A stretch of DNA of 14,277 nucleotides, taken from NCBI GenBank assembly GCA_964371695.1, contig CAYJOG010000005.1, positions 1 through 14,277 on the forward strand, in the 5' to 3' direction. A program made the translations under genes and the position numbers. Below, in pieces: positions 1 to 6,831 of the stretch. How positions within the stretch are numbered: position 1 is the first letter of the stretch; each line of letters starts with the position of its first letter. The notes under the pieces were generated by a model. That model saw only the letters and a program-made list of their open reading frames with translations. It did not search any database and was not told where the DNA came from. Source of the stretch: CAYJOG01 sp964371695 [NCBI: uncultured bacterium] (lineage in GTDB: Bacteria > CAYJOG01).

Positions 1-794
1 GTGGTGAAGGGCAGGTGGATGTTTTCGGAATACAGCGCCGCGAACTGCTGAAACCATTTGTCGTGCAGCATGAAGGCGTCGTCTTCAAAGGTGACATGTC
101 GCAGCCGGTAACGGGCCTTGAGGAACTTGAGCTCTTCGATGACGTTCTCAGGGCTGCGCCAGCGCACACTTCGGCCCAGGCCCTTGTAGAGATCCATGTA
201 ACCGTCGTTGTAACAGAAGGTGCATTTCAGCGGGCAGCCCCGGCTGGCGATGATGGGGAACATGTGCCGGTAATAACCCAGCACCACCGGGTAGTGGTGG
301 TAGATGGCGAACTCGGCGAAGGGCAGGTTGTCCAGCGCTTCGGTGCCCAGCAGGGGGCGTTGATCGGGGGGTGGAATGAGTACTCCGTCCTGTTTCTGAT
401 ACAGGTTTTGGACAGCCTGGCGGGGCGCGCCGGATTCCAGATTCTGCACCAGTTCCAGCAGGGATTCCTCCCCCTCTCCCCGGCACAGATAGTCCAGTTC
501 GCCCTCCAGCAAAAAAGGCGGGTGAAAGGTAGGGTGGGGTCCCCCGGCAATTTGTGGTGTTTGAGGAAAATGCCGCCGGACCTGGGCAGCGGTGACCAGT
601 GTCCAGTGTTTCTGTGTGCTGGTGACGTAGTAGCCAATCAGGTCCGGGCCAAAAGCCCGCAGTTCCGCCATCAGGTCTGGGTGCGCCTGGGCGATGAACG
701 CCTTGCAGGTGTGGCCATGGGCGCGAAGGTAGTTGGCCACCGCCAGCACCCCCACGCGCACAAAAGGATCTTCCTGTAAAAATGCGATGTTCAA
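1..794 (-). CDS. B12-binding-domain radical SAM protein (3' end missing)
   Basis: Reading leftward from 794, the frame opens with an N-terminal Rossmann-like cobalamin-binding domain (about residues 1-125; LQEDPFVRVGVLAVANYL near the start, then FGPDLIGYYVTST and IAGGPHPTF). A radical SAM core follows, with the 4Fe-4S motif CPLKCTFC (cysteines at about residues 187, 191, 194), then a conserved FEDDAF motif. This is the architecture of the large B12-binding radical SAM family, which includes methyltransferases, cyclases and many uncharacterised enzymes. No obvious DxHxxG cobalamin-ligand motif was seen, which is common in this subclass. The frame is closed upstream by a TAG at 810-812. The first usable start is TTG at 792-794, which has no clear Shine-Dalgarno and matches the family N-terminus. 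The protein runs past base 1, so its C-terminus is unseen. Its substrate cannot be predicted here. Family assignment is firm; the start is tentative. Confidence 0.88.
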   Translation of the reverse strand, partial: MNIAFLQEDPFVRVGVLAVANYLRAHGHTCKAFIAQAHPDLMAELRAFGPDLIGYYVTSTQKHWTLVTAAQVRRHFPQTPQIAGGPHPTFHPPFLLEGELDYLCRGEGEESLLELVQNLESGAPRQAVQNLYQKQDGVLIPPPDQRPLLGTEALDNLPFAEFAIYHHYPVVLGYYRHMFPIIASRGCPLKCTFCYNDGYMDLYKGLGRSVRWRSPENVIEELKFLKARYRLRHVTFEDDAFMLHDKWFQQFAALYSENIHLPFT

Positions 795-874
795 GGCAGT
801 GCTAAAACGCTATCACAGGCTTGGGCAAACCGGCGGGATTTTGGTAAAGAGCCTGTTCTGGATCAAAGAACTTG

Positions 875-903
875 GTTAAAAAGTCCACGACGGACTTTTT
901 AAC
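875..903. repeat. Perfect 12-bp inverted repeat (GGACTTT-type hairpin, copy 1)
   Basis: Arms 875-886 and 892-903 are exactly complementary around a 5-nt loop (acgac). It lies between the radical SAM start (794) and the end of the UspA-like segment (921). Similar hairpins at 3926-3946 and 7581-7611 share the ggacttt right arm and a 5-nt loop beginning with a. No U-tract follows on either strand, so I read it as a dispersed intergenic repeat rather than a classical terminator. Confidence 0.7.
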
Positions 904-920
904 AGGGGCAAAGAATAGAG

Positions 921-1268
921 CTACGGCGAGTAATAAAGGATGTGGCAGTCCGTGGGCCGATGGGTTTCCACAAACTTCACCACGTCGCCGCGCACCAGCC
1001 GCTCGATGCGCCCACGGGTGGGCAGGCCCATCACCAGGGTTTTGCAGTCCAGGGCGTGAATCAGTTCCACAATGGCAATGCCCGCATTGCTGGCCACCAC
1101 ATGCACCGGGTGGGGTGAAATGCCATATTCCCTGGCCACCACGCAGGCGTGTTCAATGACTTCTTCGCCCCGTGGGTCGTCGGCGGGGGTCCATTCGTCT
1201 TTGCGCCATTCCAGCGGTGTTTCGCAAACATAAAGGATGTAAAGCTCAGCGCCCCTCAGCGAGGCCAG
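921..1268 (-). pseudogene. C-terminal UspA-like domain severed from the permease by an in-frame stop
   Basis: This 115-codon segment continues in exactly the same frame as the permease after its TAA (1269-1271), and ends at TAG 921-923. The translation begins LASLRGAELYILYVCE, the second helix and beta-strand of a universal stress protein fold. It then runs through VHVVASNAGIAIVELIHA to a degenerate nucleotide-loop motif (MGLPTRGRIERLVRGD), where the usual final Gly-Ser is Gly-Asp. The first strand of the fold (SIIVATRGG) lies upstream of the stop, so the domain is split in two. There is no ATG or SD-supported start that would make this a free-standing protein; the first plausible GTG (1142) would give only 73 residues. 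Intact proteins with this APC-UspA architecture are known. The segment may be a nonsense-mutated tail, a readthrough extension, or the product of a base error in the sequence. Confidence 0.75.
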
Positions 1269-2792
1269 TTACGAGGCCATCTTGATGACTTCGTGAGCGC
1301 CGCCCCGTGTGGCCACGATGATGCTGTCGCCAAAAACGTCCAGCTTGTGCTCGTGCAGGTGGCCATAAACCACACGGCTGGCGACGGGGGCCAGCGATCG
1401 CGTGATGGCCACCTCCACCGTTTTGCCATAGCGCCGGTTGGCCCAGGACACCCCCAGGCCAATCACCACCACCAGCGAGCCGAGAACTGCGGCCTCTGGT
1501 TTGTAAACCAGGTTAAAGACAAACACCAGCGCCATGATGAGACTGGCCAGCGCCACCAGAGCGGTGGGCCATTTTTTGGCGTCTTTTTCGTCGAACAACC
1601 TGATTTTGAGAATGGAGACCAGTGTGAGCAACACGCTGCCCACCACGCCAAAGGCATAGAGGTGACCCAGCATTTCCATGTTGCCCTGCACCATCACCAG
1701 AATCATCGCGCTGGTGAGCGCCACAATGCTGATGGCCAGCACCGGTGTGCCCCGTTTGCCGGTTTTGAGCAAACCGCCGGGCAGGTTGCCGGTCTGGGCC
1801 AGTTTGAGCAGAACAGCGTTGTAACCAATCATGCCCGTGTTGGCGGCAAAGGCCAGAATCAGGCCGCCAGCCGCCACAAACACACCCATCACCCATGGCC
1901 CACCGGCCAGCCGGGCCAGTTCCGCCAGCAGATAGTCGCCCTTGGTCTGGAGAATTTTGGGGCTGAGCAGCAGGCTGGCCATCAGGCCCAGCAGGGGGGT
2001 GAGGATGAAGGACAGCCACACGAGAAAAAGGCCCCATTTGGCGTGGCGGGTTTTGGGCTCCCGCACATGGTGGGCAATCTGTGCGCCGCTTTCCAGACCC
2101 GTGAGGGCCAAAAAGGCGCTGGCGAACTTGGCGGTGAATCCCACAAAAAACGCCATGCCGCCAATGCTGCCGATGTTGAACACCTCGCGGACATGTCCCC
2201 TGGCCGTCTCCACGTGGCCCGCATTGAGCTTGAATCCGGCCAGCAGCACCACCAACACATAAATGGCCAGGGTGCCCACGGTGGCCTTCAACGCCACCCC
2301 CGCACCTTCTTTCACCCCCAGTATGTTCAGATACCAGAGTGCGCCAATCAGCATCAGGGTGATGAGCACCACCATGGAGGTGGGAAAACCGGGGAAAAAC
2401 GCCGTGACGTAATACACTGCGCTGGCGGCGGAAATGGCCACGGTGAGTGAGTAGTCGGTCACCATCATCCACGAGCCAATCTGCCCCAGCAGCGGGTGAA
2501 AAGCAGTCTCGCCCAGGCTGGCCACACCCCCGCCATGGGGGGCATAACGCGTCATCACCAGAAAATAAAATGGTAACAACAGGCCCAGCAGCGCGCTCAG
2601 GGCAGCCAGATAAACCCACTGGGTGGGGCCGATGCTGCGGCCCAGCAAACCCACCACATACATGGGGGTGCTCATCAGGTCCGCCGCCACCACGGCGAAG
2701 ATGAGCAGCGCAGGCAGGGTTTCGTGGGCCTTGATGCCCAGCCCCGCCTTGCGCATGTCAATGGCGTCGTAGATGGATTCTCTGAGACTCAT
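1269..2792 (-). CDS. APC-superfamily amino-acid permease, truncated within a C-terminal UspA fusion
   Basis: The product is a 507-residue integral membrane transporter. It opens MSLRESIYDAIDMRKAGLG, then has about 12 hydrophobic segments, including the first around residues 26-50 (LPALLIFAVVAADLMSTPMY) and FVGFTAKFASAFLALTGLESGAQ in the middle. The last membrane helices end around residue 445 (AAVLGSLVVVIGLGVSWANRRYG). This fits amino-acid or cation:amino-acid transporters of the APC superfamily; the substrate is not predictable. After the membrane part the chain enters the first strand of a UspA-like domain (GDSIIVATRGGAHEVIKMAS) and then meets TAA at 1269-1271, with the rest of that domain in frame beyond it. 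The transporter core is intact and may still work. The start is ATG 2792-2790, matching the family N-terminus, but no good SD precedes it. A promoter-like sequence lies about 40 nt upstream. Confidence 0.88.
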   Translation of the reverse strand: MSLRESIYDAIDMRKAGLGIKAHETLPALLIFAVVAADLMSTPMYVVGLLGRSIGPTQWVYLAALSALLGLLLPFYFLVMTRYAPHGGGVASLGETAFHPLLGQIGSWMMVTDYSLTVAISAASAVYYVTAFFPGFPTSMVVLITLMLIGALWYLNILGVKEGAGVALKATVGTLAIYVLVVLLAGFKLNAGHVETARGHVREVFNIGSIGGMAFFVGFTAKFASAFLALTGLESGAQIAHHVREPKTRHAKWGLFLVWLSFILTPLLGLMASLLLSPKILQTKGDYLLAELARLAGGPWVMGVFVAAGGLILAFAANTGMIGYNAVLLKLAQTGNLPGGLLKTGKRGTPVLAISIVALTSAMILVMVQGNMEMLGHLYAFGVVGSVLLTLVSILKIRLFDEKDAKKWPTALVALASLIMALVFVFNLVYKPEAAVLGSLVVVIGLGVSWANRRYGKTVEVAITRSLAPVASRVVYGHLHEHKLDVFGDSIIVATRGGAHEVIKMAS

Positions 2793-2833
2793 GTTGCGTT
2801 TTTGGCCGGGGCCGGGGCGTCCGTGCCGGGCAG

Positions 2834-2862
2834 TTTATCGCCGCTGGGCAGGGCGGTGGCAA
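2834..2862 (-). promoter_or_regulatory. Candidate sigma70-type promoter for the permease gene
   Basis: On the minus strand, TTGCCA (2862-2857) is followed after 17 nt by GATAAA (2839-2834). The start ATG lies about 41 nt downstream. The -35 matches 5 of 6 consensus bases and the -10 matches 4 of 6. It sits in the 113-nt gap between the secreted-protein gene and the permease, so the permease may have its own transcription start. It was judged by eye only. Confidence 0.3.
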
Positions 2863-2905
2863 GAGACCGGATCTGTCGGGGTGTGCTGACTTGACAGGAG
2901 GGTTT

Positions 2906-3748
2906 TTACCGGGTCTGGGGAGGCAGGGTGTCCAACCGCCGGATGAGCCGCGCCACAACGCCCAGCAGGTCTTCTCCCAGCGTGTCTACCCGCACCAGGG
3001 TTTTGCCCTGGTCTTCGGGAAACTTGCTGACGTGGGGGTTCAGGCGGATGCGCTGGCCATAACCCAGTTTTTCCACGGCGGTCTTGAGTTCACCGAGAGA
3101 AAGGTAATCCAGGGCGAAAATCCAGCTCACTTCGGTGGGGGCGATGTCGGCTTGCTCCTTAGCGGTGGATTTCGCCTCAGAGGGTTGGATGTTCGCCGCT
3201 GTTCGGGCGGGCCATTCCGAGGTCGCCGGAGGGGTGCTCCACACCGGGGCGGTGGCAGGTGGGTCGGTCTCCAGTCCGTGGTCCACGTCGGTGGCCAGCA
3301 GTTCGTCAATCAGGCCGCGCTCTTTGGGCGAGGCCCGGTGCAGCAGGGGGCGGGTGAGGCCCAGTGGCAGGGTGGCCTGCCAGTTCAGGGCGCGCACCTG
3401 ATCCCCGGCCTGAAGCAGCGTGAGGGGATTCATCCGCGTGATGTCCATGACAGCCCAGTCTTCTCCCAGGCTGCTGATGCGGCCATAGGCCACCGTCGCG
3501 CCGTCGCGCACCACGGCCAGTTGCTCACCCAGGCGCAGGTGTTGCAGATGACCGGCGTCAATTTTCACCTGACCGGCTTCGAGGATTTCCCGCACCTCTG
3601 GCAGAGCGGGCACGGTGGCGCAGACAACCCCCGAAAAACACACCAAGGCAGCGGCCAAAACAAAAACCGGGAGGAGTCTGCGAAGAAACACCAGGGCCAG
3701 TTTAGCCTTTATGGCGATGCAAAACGACACGGCCTGCGTGGAACCCAT
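2906..3748 (-). CDS. Secreted protein of unknown function with possible secretin-N-like C-terminus
   Basis: The frame gives up to 280 residues and ends in TAA. A clear Sec signal peptide is present: RRLLPVFVLAAALVCFSGVV, with cleavage likely after VCA (about residue 44 counting from the first ATG). A beta-rich segment follows (about 70-125: RLGEQLAVVRDGATVAYGRI, MDITRMNPLTLLQAGDQVR), resembling small SH3-like barrels. Next is a Pro/Ala/Thr-rich linker (about 150-205). The C-terminal domain (about 210-280) reads FALDYLSLGELKTAVEKLG, IRLNPHV, LLGVVARLIRRLDTLPPQ. That spacing resembles the N1/N3 (secretin_N) domains of outer-membrane secretins, but there is no secretin pore domain. Starts: ATG 3748 lies inside a perfect hairpin; GTG at 3691 would begin directly at the signal peptide (VFLRRLLPVF) and may be the true start. 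I infer a periplasmic location. I do not recognise the gene. Confidence 0.7.
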   Translation of the reverse strand: MGSTQAVSFCIAIKAKLALVFLRRLLPVFVLAAALVCFSGVVCATVPALPEVREILEAGQVKIDAGHLQHLRLGEQLAVVRDGATVAYGRISSLGEDWAVMDITRMNPLTLLQAGDQVRALNWQATLPLGLTRPLLHRASPKERGLIDELLATDVDHGLETDPPATAPVWSTPPATSEWPARTAANIQPSEAKSTAKEQADIAPTEVSWIFALDYLSLGELKTAVEKLGYGQRIRLNPHVSKFPEDQGKTLVRVDTLGEDLLGVVARLIRRLDTLPPQTR

Positions 3749-3770
3749 CTCAAAAGAATTTTGAGATGGG
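3744..3770. repeat. Perfect 12-bp palindrome overlapping the start of the secreted-protein gene
   Basis: Arms 3744-3755 (cccatctcaaaa) and 3759-3770 (ttttgagatggg) pair perfectly around a 3-nt loop. The annotated ATG (3748-3746) of the leftward gene lies in the arm, so a transcript begun upstream would bury that start in a hairpin. It also marks the left edge of the hairpin-rich block that runs to 3946. Confidence 0.75.
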
Positions 3771-3781
3771 TTTGCGGGCCA

Positions 3782-3850
3782 GAGTTTGCGAGGGATCTTT
3801 CCAGATGCCCATTAGGGCATCTGGCCGAGCAAAGGCGGTAGCGGACCGCC
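3782..3850. repeat. Dispersed 64-bp repeat, copy A, with hairpins
   Basis: Bases 3782-3845 match 7444-7507 at 60 of 64 positions by eye. The core is a perfect 10-bp hairpin (ccagatgccc at 3801-3810, gggcatctgg at 3815-3824, loop atta). Both arms are unchanged in the other copy, and one of the four differences falls in the loop (atta versus attg). A second hairpin follows immediately here (ggcggt 3834-3839 with accgcc 3845-3850) but is disrupted in copy B. Confidence 0.85.
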
Positions 3851-3853
3851 CCG

Positions 3854-3917
3854 AAAACCGGAGGATAAAAAATCCGTAGGTTTTTGCGCTCGTGGCCGGG
3901 ATTTACTCTCGGCCACG
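3854..3917. repeat. Two further hairpins in the intergenic block upstream of pepA
   Basis: The first is an imperfect stem with outer arms aaaacc (3854-3859) and ggtttt (3879-3884) and an inner ggat/atcc pair. The second is a perfect 8-bp stem, cgtggccg (3891-3898) with cggccacg (3910-3917), around an 11-nt loop. Neither has a clear copy elsewhere in the window. Together with the flanking elements they make 3744-3946 almost continuously foldable. Confidence 0.6.
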
Positions 3918-3925
3918 GCGGTCGA

Positions 3926-3946
3926 AAAAGTTCAGGATGGACTTTT
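3926..3946. repeat. GGACTTT-type hairpin, copy 2
   Basis: aaaagttc (3926-3933) pairs with ggactttt (3939-3946), with one G-T wobble and a 5-nt loop (aggat). It has the same loop length and right arm as the hairpins at 875-903 and 7581-7611. It ends 10 nt before the first ATG of the pepA frame. Confidence 0.6.
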
Positions 3947-3956
3947 GAGGCGAGTT

Positions 3957-5513
3957 ATGAATGAAAAAATCTCTGCTAGTCTACCGGTCATGATCAAACT
4001 GAGCTTCAGTTCCAAACCCGCCAAAACCCCCGCCCTGCAAGTGGTTTTTGTCAAAGACGACAAAAAGTCGCCAGTGTTGCTGGTGGAGGACAAAACCCTG
4101 GCCCCCGTGCTGCTGCGCTTGCACAAAGAAGGTGTTTTTTCAGGCAGGATGGCCCAGATACATTTCAGCGAAAACCTGAGCGGGGCCTCGGTGTTGTGGG
4201 TGGGACTGGGCACGGGCAAGGAACATCCCGATCATTCCCGCGCCGAAGAAGCCCGCCGGTTGGGCGGCAAGGTGTTCAAGGCGTTGGCGCAGGCCCCTGC
4301 AGGCGGCGCGCAATTTGAAGGGCTGGACAAAGCAGCAGGGCACCTTTCTCTGAAACCCGCCCAACTGGTGGAGAGTCTGGCCCTGGGTATGCGTTTGGCG
4401 GATTTCCGTTTTGACGAATACAAAACCAAACCCAAAGACCGCAAGGAGCGCGCCATCACCCTGCACCTGCCCGCGCCCGGCGCCGAAGCGGCGCTGAAAC
4501 GGGCAGAGCAACTGGCCGCCGCCGCCATCAACTGCCGCAGGTTGCAAGCCACGCCGCCCAACGTGGCGTTTCCTGCGTACATGACCAAAACCGCCCGTGA
4601 TCTGGTGAAGGGGCGCAACATCAAGCTCAAGGTCTACGGCAAAAAGGAGCTGAAAGACAAAAAGTGCGTGGGTTTGCTCACCGTGGGGGGAGGCAGTCAG
4701 CACGACGCCCAGATGCTGGTGCTGGACTATTCCCCGCCGGGTGCAAAGGCCACCCTGGGGCTGGTGGGCAAGGCCATCACCTTTGACACGGGGGGCATTT
4801 CACTCAAACCCGGCGCGAAGATGCACGAAATGAAATACGACAAGTCCGGCGGCTGTGCGGTGTTGCACGCCTTGGCGGCGGCGGCGGATCTGAAGCTGCC
4901 CTATCGCATCGTGGGCATTGTGTGTGCGGCAGAAAACATGCCCAGCGGCCACGCCGCCCGGCCTGGGGACATCATCACCTACCGCAACGGCAAGTCGGTG
5001 GAAATATTGAACACCGACGCAGAAGGCCGGCTGGTGCTGGCCGACGGCCTGATTGAAATGGGGTCGTTCAAACCCGACGTGGTGCTGGACTTGGCCACCC
5101 TCACCGGTCTGTGCGCCATGACGTTTGGCCCCTACGCCGCTGGGGTGATGAGCAACCATCAGCCCCTGGCCGACGCACTTTTGGCATCGGGCCTGCAAAG
5201 TGGCGAGCGGGTGTGGCAGTTGCCGTTGTGGGAGGACTACGCCGAGGCCATCAAGGGAGAACACGCGGACATCCAGAACATCGGCGGTCCCTTTGGCGGC
5301 ACCATCACGGCGGCGCACTTCCTCAAGAATTTTGTGCCCAAGGAAACCCCCTGGGCGCATCTGGACATTGCCGGTGTGGCCTGGGGCAACTTCAAGTCGG
5401 CTTACATCCCTAGTGGCCCCAGTGGCTTTGGCGTGCGACTGCTGCTGGATTTTCTGGAACAACACGGCAAAGACCTGCCCGGTTTCAAAAAAGGATTTGG
5501 CGGCAATGACTGA
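3957..5513 (+). CDS. pepA: Leucyl aminopeptidase, peptidase family M17
   Basis: Cytosolic metallo-aminopeptidase that releases N-terminal amino acids from peptides, with two active-site metal ions. The M17 signature NTDAEGRLVLADGL is present (N at about residue 341 counted from 3990). The metal- and substrate-binding stretch VGKAITFDTGGISLKPGAKM and MKYDKSGG also fit. The N-terminal half is the poorly conserved family domain (GASVLWVGLGTGKE). Length is 507 residues from ATG 3990 or 518 from ATG 3957; both are normal. The start is ambiguous. ATG 3957 has GAGG 6 nt upstream, while ATG 3990 (MIKLSFSSKPAKTP) looks more like the family N-terminus but has no SD. I give the SD-supported start. The last bases overlap hemL, so the two are probably translationally coupled. 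The 5' side is a hairpin-rich repeat block, with no promoter I would defend. Confidence 0.92.
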   Translation: MNEKISASLPVMIKLSFSSKPAKTPALQVVFVKDDKKSPVLLVEDKTLAPVLLRLHKEGVFSGRMAQIHFSENLSGASVLWVGLGTGKEHPDHSRAEEARRLGGKVFKALAQAPAGGAQFEGLDKAAGHLSLKPAQLVESLALGMRLADFRFDEYKTKPKDRKERAITLHLPAPGAEAALKRAEQLAAAAINCRRLQATPPNVAFPAYMTKTARDLVKGRNIKLKVYGKKELKDKKCVGLLTVGGGSQHDAQMLVLDYSPPGAKATLGLVGKAITFDTGGISLKPGAKMHEMKYDKSGGCAVLHALAAAADLKLPYRIVGIVCAAENMPSGHAARPGDIITYRNGKSVEILNTDAEGRLVLADGLIEMGSFKPDVVLDLATLTGLCAMTFGPYAAGVMSNHQPLADALLASGLQSGERVWQLPLWEDYAEAIKGEHADIQNIGGPFGGTITAAHFLKNFVPKETPWAHLDIAGVAWGNFKSAYIPSGPSGFGVRLLLDFLEQHGKDLPGFKKGFGGND

Positions 5514-6828
5514 AGGCAGGCGAGGGGCCAAAATCCGATCCTTCAAAAAATCCGGCCAAGCTTTTGAAGCTGCCCAAAAAGTGCTGGTGGGGGGCGTGAA
5601 CAGCCCAGTGCGGGCCTTTAAGGGCGTGGGGGGCACCCCTGTTTTTTTGCACAGTGCTCAGGGGCCGGTGGTGCGGGATCTGGACGGGAACGAATACATT
5701 GATTTTGTGCTTTCCTGGGGGCCGATGGTGCTGGGGCACCGCCACCCGGCAGTGATCAAGGCCATCGAAAACCAGTTGCAGCGGGGCTTGGGTTTTGGCG
5801 CGCCGGGTGCAGGCGAGACAGCCCTGGCCGGTGAACTGGTGAGCCGTGTGCCGGGACTGGAAAAAGTGCGACTGGTGGTGAGCGGCACCGAGGCCACCCT
5901 GAGTGCTGTGCGCCTGGCCCGTGCGGCCACGGGGCGGGAACTGATCATCAAGATCGACGGGGGATATCACGGCCACGGTGACAGTTTTCTGGTGTCCGCG
6001 GGCAGTGGGGCGCTCACCTTGGGCACACCCTCCAGCCCCGGTGTGCCTGTGGCGCTGGCGGCCCTCACGCGGGTGGCGCAGTTCAACCGCCTGGACACCT
6101 TCGAGGCGATTTTCAAAAAAGAAAAAGGCCGTGTGGCGGCGATGATTGTGGAAACCGTGCCCGGCAACTGCGGCGTGCTGCCGCCTCAAAAGGGGTTTTT
6201 GAAAGAACTGAAGAAGTTGTGCCAAGCCCACGGCGCGCTGCTGATTCTGGATGAAGTCATGTGCGGATTTCGCACCGGCGTCACGGCGGCCAGCCGCTTT
6301 GGTGTTGTGCCAGACCTGATGTGCCTGGGCAAGATCATCGGCGGCGGCCTGCCCCTGGCGGCTTATGGGGGCCGGGCGGAGCTGATGGACCAGATCAGCC
6401 CCAGCGGCCCGGTGTATCAGGCTGGCACCCTCAGCGGCAATCCGGTGGCAGTGGCGGCGGGCCTGGCCACCCTCAAGGCGTTGACCTCCAACCAACTGAC
6501 CCTGCTGGAAGAACGCAGCCAGCTTTTTGAAAACCGGCTGAAGCAGGAAATCACCGCATCCGGTGCAGCCAAGCGCGTCACGCTCAACCGCGTGGGCAGC
6601 ATGTTCACGCTGTTTTTCACGCCGGGCCCGGTCAGAACCTATGAAGACGCCAAGCGGTCTGACACCGCCGCGTTTGCCCGGTTTTTTCACGCGGCGCTGG
6701 CCGAGGGCATCAATCTGCCGCCTTCGCAGTTTGAAGCGTTTTTTCTGTCACTGGCCCACACCGCTCCCGTCCTGAAACAGGCGGCCCAAAAAATCGGCCT
6801 GGCTCTGCGAAAAACATTTTCGGATTGA
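5506..6828 (+). CDS. hemL: Glutamate-1-semialdehyde 2,1-aminomutase
   Basis: PLP-dependent class III aminotransferase-fold enzyme. It converts glutamate-1-semialdehyde to 5-aminolevulinate in the C5 route to haem and other tetrapyrroles. The product is 440 residues, slightly longer than the usual 426-430. Visible motifs: VGGVNSPVRAFKGVGGTP at the N-terminus, SGTEATLSAVRLARAATGR (from residue 126; phosphate and cofactor region), DGGYHGHGD, LILDEVMCGFR with the cofactor Asp, and LGKIIGGGLPLAAYGGR with the Schiff-base lysine at about residue 276. YQAGTLSGNP follows. The start ATG (5506) overlaps the pepA stop as ATGACTGA (8 nt shared), with AAGGA about 11 nt upstream, so it is likely translated by coupling. 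Paralogous aminotransferases are possible, but the full motif set fits HemL. HemL implies the C5 pathway, not ALA synthase. Confidence 0.94.
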   Translation: MTEGRRGAKIRSFKKSGQAFEAAQKVLVGGVNSPVRAFKGVGGTPVFLHSAQGPVVRDLDGNEYIDFVLSWGPMVLGHRHPAVIKAIENQLQRGLGFGAPGAGETALAGELVSRVPGLEKVRLVVSGTEATLSAVRLARAATGRELIIKIDGGYHGHGDSFLVSAGSGALTLGTPSSPGVPVALAALTRVAQFNRLDTFEAIFKKEKGRVAAMIVETVPGNCGVLPPQKGFLKELKKLCQAHGALLILDEVMCGFRTGVTAASRFGVVPDLMCLGKIIGGGLPLAAYGGRAELMDQISPSGPVYQAGTLSGNPVAVAAGLATLKALTSNQLTLLEERSQLFENRLKQEITASGAAKRVTLNRVGSMFTLFFTPGPVRTYEDAKRSDTAAFARFFHAALAEGINLPPSQFEAFFLSLAHTAPVLKQAAQKIGLALRKTFSD

Positions 6829-6831
6829 GAC

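Noticed and set aside
15-779. 254-codon plus-strand frame
   Set aside because: The minus strand carries a clear B12-binding radical SAM protein with its cysteine motif, so this is antisense.
1149-2450. 433-codon open frame on the plus strand, rich in His, Gln and Gly
   Set aside because: It lies wholly antisense to the permease, with the composition expected from the reverse of hydrophobic codons; no recognisable domain.
2891-2896. TTGACA -35-like hexamer on the plus strand
   Set aside because: No -10 at a proper distance and no plus-strand gene downstream.
3744-3946. CRISPR array or tRNA-like structure in the hairpin block
   Set aside because: No regularly spaced identical repeats with spacers, and no cloverleaf with a T-loop.
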